A stretch of DNA of 64,000 nt from Megaustenia siamemsis. Its lineage: Eukaryota > Mollusca > Gastropoda > Stylommatophora > Ariophantidae. The stretch is from contig JAVIAB010000092.1 of the NCBI GenBank assembly GCA_032433765.1, positions 61,418,126-61,482,125 of the forward strand. Direction: 5' to 3'. This document shows positions 58,240 through 64,000 of the stretch, one piece after another (position 1 is the first letter of the stretch; the number at the start of each line of letters is the position of its first letter). The translations under genes and the position numbers were made by a program. The notes beneath the pieces were generated by a model that was not told the DNA's origin, searched no databases, and saw nothing but the letters and a program-made list of their open reading frames with translations.

Positions 58240-58450
58240 TTTGGCAGTGTGGTACTGCTCAGAGGGGGAGTTGGTGTTCTAGATGTAACATGTCGGACAC
58301 AAAGGTTCTAATTTCAAATCCGGCTACAGACGTGGGAATTGTTCTCTTGGAATCCGTAATTTCCTCGTGACCTTACCTTCACCTGGTCTCACGGTGATGA
58401 AACCTGATGCTGATCTCTAGCAACAAAAGACCTCATGTGCACTCTGCGAA
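58240..58450 (+). mobile_element. Possible old tRNA-derived SINE
   Basis: A B-box-like CTAATTTCAAATCCGGC at 58308-58324 is followed by CCTGGTCTCACGGTGATG and CTCATGTGCACTCTGCG. The same order of motifs occurs at 9880-10070. Similarity is patchy, so this is only a suggestion of a shared old SINE. Confidence 0.35.
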
Positions 58451-58841
58451 TGTTAAATTTTAAGGGGTAGATATTGAGCAATTAAAAATCTACACATATC
58501 GAAGAAGAATTTATCGAAACGAAAGACGTAGAAAACGAAAAACGTATATCGCGATTCGAATAAATTATTGAAATAACACATTCACTCCCATTTATCACGT
58601 AGAGAATGTGAAGCGTTTGATTTAATGTCAAGTGAATTGTCTCTTCATGGTGCTCATCGTGATGTCTGTTATTTCATTGATGCATCGTATTATCGGTGCA
58701 TTTATCTCCTTTACCCACTGATTCTCAGCAATAATGCTCTTTGGGGGAGCTATGCTGTTTGTTTGTCATCGCATTACTTGTCCAAACCATTTCACTTTTC
58801 ATATCTCAATTTCATGCACTAGTATCTCAAAGAAATTTTCA

Positions 58842-59340
58842 ATGAGGCCAACACAAAAAAGGAGCTCTTAAAAACATCAGAAAGAAGCAATCAACATCTT
58901 TCGGGCACACCATGAGAAGAAGAAAGTTGGAATACTTGATTACAACTAGCAAAATACAAGGAAAGAGAAATCGCGGACGACAAAGAGAGAAAATACTATA
59001 GTTCGTTTAGAAACTCGTGCCAACAGAGTTTATTAATTATCTCGGAAACTGTTTGAAGAACTTCTGTAATTCTTTTTTCGTGAAATCTTATTTTTTCACC
59101 GACCTTCACTCTGATTTTTTCCCCTACTGTCGTGCATTTAGGAAAGATTTTTACTTATTTGATGTATATAAATTATGATTGTCTTGCTTGCCCTACATTT
59201 TAGGATTTTACAATACCCGCATTTCTTGTAATCAACTCACCAAATAAAAAGGCAAATTTCACGAGCACACCACACCGTTACGCACTCTTAACTTGTAAGA
59301 CGATCGCCTACGCCAAACGATTTGACACAATCATTGAGTT
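58842..59340 (+). mobile_element. LINE-C fragment, interrupted
   Basis: LINE-C sequence from AATGAGGCCAACACAAAA (NEANTKKEL) runs to AAGAGAGAAAATACTATAG at about 59000. Then about 300 bp of unrelated sequence intervenes, and the LINE-C end resumes as GACGATCGCCTACGCCAAAC at about 59300. The middle is either an insertion or a replacement; I see no TSD. Confidence 0.65.
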
Positions 59341-59597
59341 ATCTCAAATCTTTTCATTATATCATTATTTCTGATTTTGACACTTCTTGTCACATTTAAA
59401 ATACTTCTCAAGCATCTACTTTGTACTGCGACAATTTGTTCCATTTATTTATTTATTTATTTTTTGCATCTAATATCCATGTTTGTCATCAGTAGTAGAA
59501 TGTTGGGAAATAATATTGTCTTCTATTGTGCCCTCTTTATACGATGCTCTATTATTATATTACTACTACTACTACTACACGCTGTCAGGTAACACAC

Positions 59598-60235
59598 ATG
59601 TAACAACAAAGAAAAAGACATCATCTCAGTGCAAAATAAAGACAAAGGAACAATATTAAAACAGGTAAATGAATTTAAATATGTGGGAACTTTGTTAACC
59701 TCAGACGGAAGATGTACAAAAGAGGTGAGATGCAGAATGGCTCAGGCAAAAGCAGCTTTCCAAATATGAGGAAGATACTATGCAATCCATTTTTTACAAT
59801 AGAAAGAAGAAAAAGAGTTCTTAAATGTCATGTAGAGCCAGTCTTAACATTTGGATGTGAATCATGGACAATAGGAAAACAGACAAGAAAGTCACTGGAG
59901 TCTGTAGAAATGTAATTTTACAGAAGAATGTTGACAATACCATGGACAACTAAGAAGAGTAATGAAAATGTTCTGAAAGAGGTCAAAGCAAAAAGATAAC
60001 TAATTTCCAATATTAGGAAGAAACAATCATCATTTTTTGGCCATGTAATGAGAAGAGAACAATTGGAAAATTGAGGGACGAAGAGATAGAGGGAAGCAAA
60101 GAGAAAAAATAACAGACAGCTTAAGAGAATGGCTTGGCAGAAGGTCAACAACAGAAATGATACATAACTGTCGAGATCGAAAGTTGTGGAGAGAAATTAT
60201 CACGTACGCCAGTAGGCCCGGTACTTGATGATGAT
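59598..60235 (+). mobile_element. LINE-B 3' fragment
   Basis: The plus strand starts near ACATGTAACAACAAAGAAAA (VTTKKK) and runs through FKYVGTLLTSDGRCTKEVRC, GCESWTIGKQTRKSLE, FFGHVMRREQLE and GRRDRGKQREK-like sequence to GGCCCGGTACTTGATGATG. It has several frameshifts. The tail passes straight into a (TAC)n run. Confidence 0.88.
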
Positions 60236-60245
60236 GACTACTACA

Positions 60246-60304
<59 letters not shown>
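60236..60304. repeat. (TAC)n microsatellite on a LINE tail
   Basis: About 22 TAC units directly follow the TGATGATGAC tail of LINE-B, a likely case of microsatellite birth from a retrotransposon tail. Confidence 0.95.
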
Positions 60305-60344
60305 CTTTATTATTATTATAAAAAGAAAAAAAAAGAAAAGAAAA

Positions 60345-60480
60345 GTTCCCTCCCTGCTTGCTAGGCGTATGTGGTATATGGTGTTAGTGATCATATTTTC
60401 CTATAACCGCATCACATTTTGGGTTATATGGTTGTTATTATGCTAGGCCGCCTTTACTTCCCTGAAAAAAATTCACTGGT
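60345..60480 (-). mobile_element. Diverged SINE-like fragment
   Basis: The window strand shows GTGGTATATGGTGTTAGTGA, a TGGTTGTTATTATGC...GCCGCCTTTACTTCC segment and ATTCACTGGTAC, in the order of the reverse-oriented SINE. Similarity is lower than for the main copies and closer to the pair at 29243-29465. The tRNA head is absent. Confidence 0.5.
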
Positions 60481-60481
60481 A

Positions 60482-60690
60482 CAAATGCAGTCCACTAAAA
60501 GTAATCTTGGAAGGGAAAATTCAAGGTAAAAGAGATAGAGGCAGACCAAGACTAACAAGGACGGGTAACATTAAAAGATGAACAAGTCAGCCAATAACAA
60601 CCTGCACTATCAAAGCAAGGGACCGAGTGGAGTGGCGCCCCATGGTAGACAATCTTCGTTGCGGAGATGACACACACTGATGATGATGCA
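60482..60690 (+). mobile_element. LINE-D 3' fragment
   Basis: Starts at AGTCCACTAAAAGTAATCTT (SLLKVIL) and runs through AGGCAGACCAAGACTAAC and CCATGGTAGACAATCTTCG to a TGATGATGATGC tail. Confidence 0.85.
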
Positions 60691-60709
60691 TCACATGATG
60701 TTTATCCTG

Positions 60710-61860
60710 GACTGAAATGGCACTTTCAGGTTGGCGCGAGTCATAACTGTCGCGTACAGTGCAATGTCTGGACGCATCTTGGATCTTTTAATGCACTCTG
60801 GATTCTTCCTTCGCGGCGAGAGGACAACTGTCATCAGAAGATGAAGAAGACTTTCGCTACGTCCAGGATTGTAATCATTCGTATGTCGTTCCGGTTTTGT
60901 TTACGTATTGTGGCCTGTCTTGTTATCAAGAAGTAGGCGTTTTTTTGTAACTTGTAGACCTTTACCGTTGACCCAGTCGGGCCCTGCGTGCAGCACTTTA
61001 CGCAATACTTTGCTGTGCCACCAAGAATAGTGTCTTTGATCTAGTGCTAACTTGCATGAGAAGAGAACAGGCCCTTTCATCTGTCTTCCATGGCAGGGAG
61101 GGCATCGACTGTCCTATGTTTTCCCCCACTTCACAAGGTTGGAGGTTGATGGTAGAGAGTCATGTATGTACCTGGTTTACATATCTTAGCATTACGTCAC
61201 ATAATGTTCCTTGTTAGGGTTTTGTAAAGCCACAACCCAAGTAGGGTCTATTTACCTTACTGCACTGCCTGTGGTATTTCTTTTAAACACGTTAATTCTC
61301 CTCGACGTTTCTAAACTCCGGAACTACACCATGTCCCTGAGGTTGTTGTTGGAAGCTTTCTGCCACTACAGGATATTGCTAGGTCAACCCCCACGCACTT
61401 TGGTCTAACTGTTGCTCATAATCTCCTACAGTTTAAGAATTTTACATTTTAATTCATTGCAGCACACACTTGCCACTTTCGGCCGATCTTCAAAGTGTGT
61501 TACGCTGTATAGAATACTTCGTCTGATGAAAGCGTGACAGCTAGCCTGGTTTTGCCGCCTAAATTATTCTTCTAGGACTGACTTGTTCCGGAGAACCAGC
61601 TTCTCCTTAAATCTGTCAACCCAGATTTTACTCTTGGTAATTTCTGCGTGAGCTTGCTAATTCTGCTCTCGGTCTCTCCCACGATACTTGTTCTAACTTC
61701 GTACATCATCAGAGACCATTTCAGTTTATGAATCAACTTGTACTGAAGACAAGAAACGTTGAACTTGACCACAAGTCTATTCCGGTTGATCTGTAGCCAT
61801 AGGTTTCTCATCTACCTCACTCTCTAGAGGGTCTTCGTTTCCTTCAATGAGGCAGAGACA
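60710..61860 (-). pseudogene. Highly degraded LINE-like RT remnant (LINE-F)
   Basis: The minus strand shows, in order, LIHKLKWSLMMYEVRTSIV near 61690-61750, RISKLTQKLPRVKSG, a zinc-knuckle-like CPPCH..MKGPVLFSC near 61050-61100, and DQRHYSWWHSKVLRKVLHAG near 60985-61040. The same order (YEVP block, CxxC...H..C, then RYRWRHDQVLR) is familiar from RT polyproteins common in molluscs and cnidarians. Many stops and frameshifts separate the pieces. The family is inferred. Confidence 0.5.
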
Positions 61861-61916
61861 CTGCTAAGATATAAATAATATAACTAATAAAATACAAATA
61901 TAAATAATGTAACTAA

Positions 61917-62095
61917 AAATAATATAATATAATATAATATAATATAATATAATATAATATAATATAATATAATATAATATAATATAATATAATATAATAT
62001 AATATAATATAATATAATATAATATAATATAATATAATATAATATAATATAATATAATATAATATAATATAATATAATATAATATAATATAATAA
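61917..62095. repeat. (AATAT)n pentanucleotide array
   Basis: About 35 perfect AATAT units over 179 bp, ending ~75 bp before the inferred acceptor of exon 3. Open frames through it are artefacts. Confidence 0.98.
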
Positions 62096-62169
62096 TATAA
62101 TTAAAATAATCATACTTGTTTTTTTTTTTCAAATTAATGTTTCTTCTCTCCCCAATACGTATGCTACAG

Positions 62170-62516
62170 TAACAGTAAATGTTACAATAAGCGACTTCAA
62201 CAGCTCGATATCAACATATCCAGTGGGCAAGACGGCGCACAGTTTTATAGCCAGCGAGACAGTTCCTAGTAATTTGGATGTCAGCGAGACAGAAGCTTGT
62301 AATTTGGCAGTCAGCAAGACAGCTTGTGATCAAATGCCGCTTGTGATGGTGCATATACTCGTGAAAGTTCAAACGTGGAGAGTGCTCAGTGATTTCATTA
62401 GTGGACATGCCTTCGATGCATGGAACAAAACTATCAGAAAAGCTGTAGACATTCAGGCCGACAAGCGTTGCAGCTTGTCTATCAAAACAAAGTCAATCAA
62501 CCGTGAAATAGATTAA
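62170..62516 (+). CDS. SRPBCC/START-like protein, terminal exon 3
   Basis: A long pyrimidine tract and ATGCTACAG precede 62170. Exon 2's last G plus TA gives Val and the frame continues TVNVTISDFNSSISTYP, a three-copy 30-bp repeat (62252-62335), then MPLVMVHILVKVQTWRVLSD, FISGHAFDAWNKTIRKAV and a Lys/Arg-rich tail to TAA at 62514-62516. The helix-like RVLSDFISGHAFDAW segment fits the C-terminal helix of SRPBCC folds (inference). The three exons total 687 nt, 228 residues plus stop. Joining across a 5-kb intron rests on phase and splice signals only. Confidence 0.42.
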
Positions 62517-62657
62517 TCTCATACATATATATTTGTGTGTATGTATAAGCATATATCTATCTGTACATTTTTTAATGTGTTTGTTTGTGTGTATATAAAT
62601 ATGTATAATATAAGCAAGATAGAGTGAGTAAAAGCGAGATAAAGAAGTTGATAGACA

Positions 62658-62663
62658 AATAAA
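62658..62663 (+). terminator. Poly(A) signal AATAAA
   Basis: AATAAA lies 142 bp after the exon 3 stop codon, in a plausible position for the 3' end of the SRPBCC-like gene. Confidence 0.35.
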
Positions 62664-62779
62664 AAGAGAGATTTAAATAGGGAAAATGATTGAGAGGAAG
62701 AAACAGTGCACATTTGTATTACGTTATGTGTATGTGCATAGATATGTGTGTGTGTTTTTTATATAATTATTTATTTGTT

Positions 62780-62785
<6 letters not shown>

Positions 62786-62838
<53 letters not shown>
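62786..62838. repeat. (TA)n microsatellite
   Basis: About 53 bp of TA with one ACAT break, next to the tail of LINE-G. Confidence 0.97.
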
Positions 62839-62842
62839 GCTA

Positions 62843-63265
62843 TCTATCTATTGACCTTTCGAGCCGTAGCCGGCCCATAGGGCGTAGACCAAGATACCCC
62901 TTCTCTTATCTGAATTTTGTTTGTTCTAGCAGTTTCAATTCTTTTAAAGATATTTGATCAAATCTCGCCATTTGTCTCTGTTCTGTGCAAGCAGCTCTAT
63001 CTCATTGAGGTAGCCGAATCCTGCTGCTCTTGCCTCTCTTATCAATGTTCTACTCAGTGTCTCTCTGGGTCTTCATCTTTTTCTCTTACCTGTTGTTTCC
63101 CATATGAGGGCTTGCTTTGCTATTCGGTTATTATCTTTTCTCATCACATGTCCAACATATGACCATCGTCTTTTCTTTATTACTGAAGATATTAGTGGTT
63201 GATTGGCGATTTCTCTAATTTCCTCGTTTGTTTTGAATTCGTTCCACGCTATACCAACTATTTTT
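62843..63265 (-). mobile_element. LINE-G 3' fragment with ATAG tail
   Basis: The minus strand encodes the end of an RT ORF (YVGHVMRKDN-like, NEIELLAQNRDKWRDLIKYL near 62950-63010), then a 3' UTR and a short (ATAG)n tail at 62843. It matches 18176-18352. It is 5'-truncated at about 63265, with minor frame decay. Confidence 0.8.
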
Positions 63266-63289
63266 CCTTAGACATTTATTTTCTAAAAG

Positions 63290-63660
63290 ACACGTCAGTG
63301 TATTTAATTTAGTAAGAACTAGATAATTAGATTGATTTTATGTAACTGTATAATTCATTAGATTTAGTTTAGTGATAAATAAATAATTAGATTTAGTTCA
63401 TGTAATATATAGATCATTATATGCATTTGAGTACTAGATAGATAGTTCGATTTATTTCATGTAATTGATATTAGGTTTTAGTTCCTGTAATATATGCATG
63501 TTTAGAATTCATTCATCAAAATGACAAATTTGGTATAATTTATGTAACAAAAAATGTTATATTTAGTTCATGTAATAGATAGATATAGTTCTTGCAATAG
63601 ACCGGTGGTTAGGATTAGTTCATAAAAACGGCAGTTTTAGTTTATTTAAAGGGTAGTTAA
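63290..63660. repeat. Degenerate ATTTAGTTCATGTAAT-rich tandem DNA
   Basis: Words such as TTTAGTTCATGTAATA and AGATAGAT recur irregularly (63365-63400, 63425-63470, 63560-63600). The period is not constant. Probably a decayed minisatellite. Confidence 0.5.
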
Positions 63661-63757
63661 ATCATAGGATATCCAAAAGATATCTGATGACTTTTCTTAA
63701 TGCTGACATGATGTTTGAAGAAACACATTTTATTTTTTCCTTTTATATCTCTATATA

Positions 63758-64000
63758 CTGAAGAGAGGTCAAAAAGTAATGCACACCAATTTTTTTCTCG
63801 GAAACTATTCGGGCAAAATGTGTGAAATTTTCACAGATTGTAGCTGAACATCCCCTTGAAACTATCTATTTGTCAACATAATCTCCGTCCAAGCGTATTG
63901 CCTTACGCCAACGCGAAACTAGGTCATGAATGCCTCGTTTGTACCAAGTTTTGTCCTGCTCGCGTAGCCATTTTTTAACTGCACGGATCACATCCTCATC
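63758..64000 (-). mobile_element. mariner-like transposon end with transposase C-terminus
   Basis: On the minus strand 64000-63866 encodes the last 44 residues of a transposase: DEDVIRAVKKWLREQDKTWY, KRGIHDLVSRWRKAIRLDGD, YVDK and TAG. This is the typical end of mariner transposases (AVxxWxxxQD..FY..GI..L..RW..CI...GDYVE). The terminal sequence after TA at 63756-63757 reads CTGAAGAGAGGTCAAAAAGT and AATGCAC, like a mariner inverted repeat. The element continues beyond the window, so its DD34D core cannot be checked. Confidence 0.85.

Larger units (their letters stand above)
57073..62169 (+). other. Inferred TE-rich intron 2 of the SRPBCC-like gene
   Basis: About 5.1 kb holding LINE-C, LINE-B, LINE-D, a degraded LINE, a SINE-like fragment and several microsatellites. 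From 57073 to 58240 I see only unique DNA and a (TA)n run at 58022-58044. Confidence 0.45.

Noticed and set aside
61884..62132. 82-codon frame of Tyr/Ile/Leu
   Set aside because: Translation of the (AATAT)n array.

Overview
This is eukaryotic, AT-rich, repeat-dominated genomic DNA. It has spliced exons with GT/AG boundaries, a pol III SINE family, many 5'-truncated LINEs with target-site duplications (TSDs), DNA transposons and satellites, and no bacterial operon structure. Two features suggest a mollusc, perhaps a freshwater snail: LINEs of the I/Nimb type with a C-terminal RNase H, and (from general knowledge) the mix of LINE families. The species call is inference only.

Host genes are few. 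(1) On the minus strand, two exons (9102-8932 and 5664-5483) join in phase and encode the N-terminus and first membrane helix of a DEG/ENaC-type cation channel. Their intron holds a LINE and two SINEs, and the rest of the gene must lie to the left or was not recognised. (2) On the plus strand, three phase-compatible exons (55181-55347, 56900-57072, 62170-62516) predict a 228-residue membrane-anchored protein that I read as SRPBCC/START-like. It has tandem TATA boxes upstream, an AATAAA downstream and a TE-filled second intron. Weaker candidate exons are listed with low confidence.

Mobile elements fill much of the rest. I name the LINE families A to G by their 3' sequences and tails. LINE-A has copies at 7.7, 10.4, 13.4 and 36.1 kb, two of them almost identical with perfect TSDs. 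LINE-B, -C and -D are short-ORF RT families that all end in TGATGATG-type tails. There are also I/Nimb RNase H fragments (0-1.1, 3.7 and possibly 22.9 kb), a LINE with an ATAG tail (18.2 and 62.9 kb) and a very degraded LINE at 60.7-61.9 kb. A tRNA-derived SINE family of about 255 bp has at least eight copies. An intact 425-codon DDE transposase with DD83E spacing lies at 18453-19730, and a mariner C-terminus sits at the right edge.

Tandem DNA is prominent: a 5.3 kb satellite of 29-bp units with 1313-bp higher-order repeats (45.8-51.1 kb), a 45-bp minisatellite (28.3 kb), a 22-bp minisatellite open in all six frames (38.9 kb), a 51-bp repeat beside the channel exon, and many microsatellites.

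The most unusual signals are a canonical histone-type 3' stem-loop 57 nt after the transposase stop codon, two hammerhead-ribozyme-like cores (one inside a 136-bp-arm foldback), the higher-order satellite, and the two host genes.
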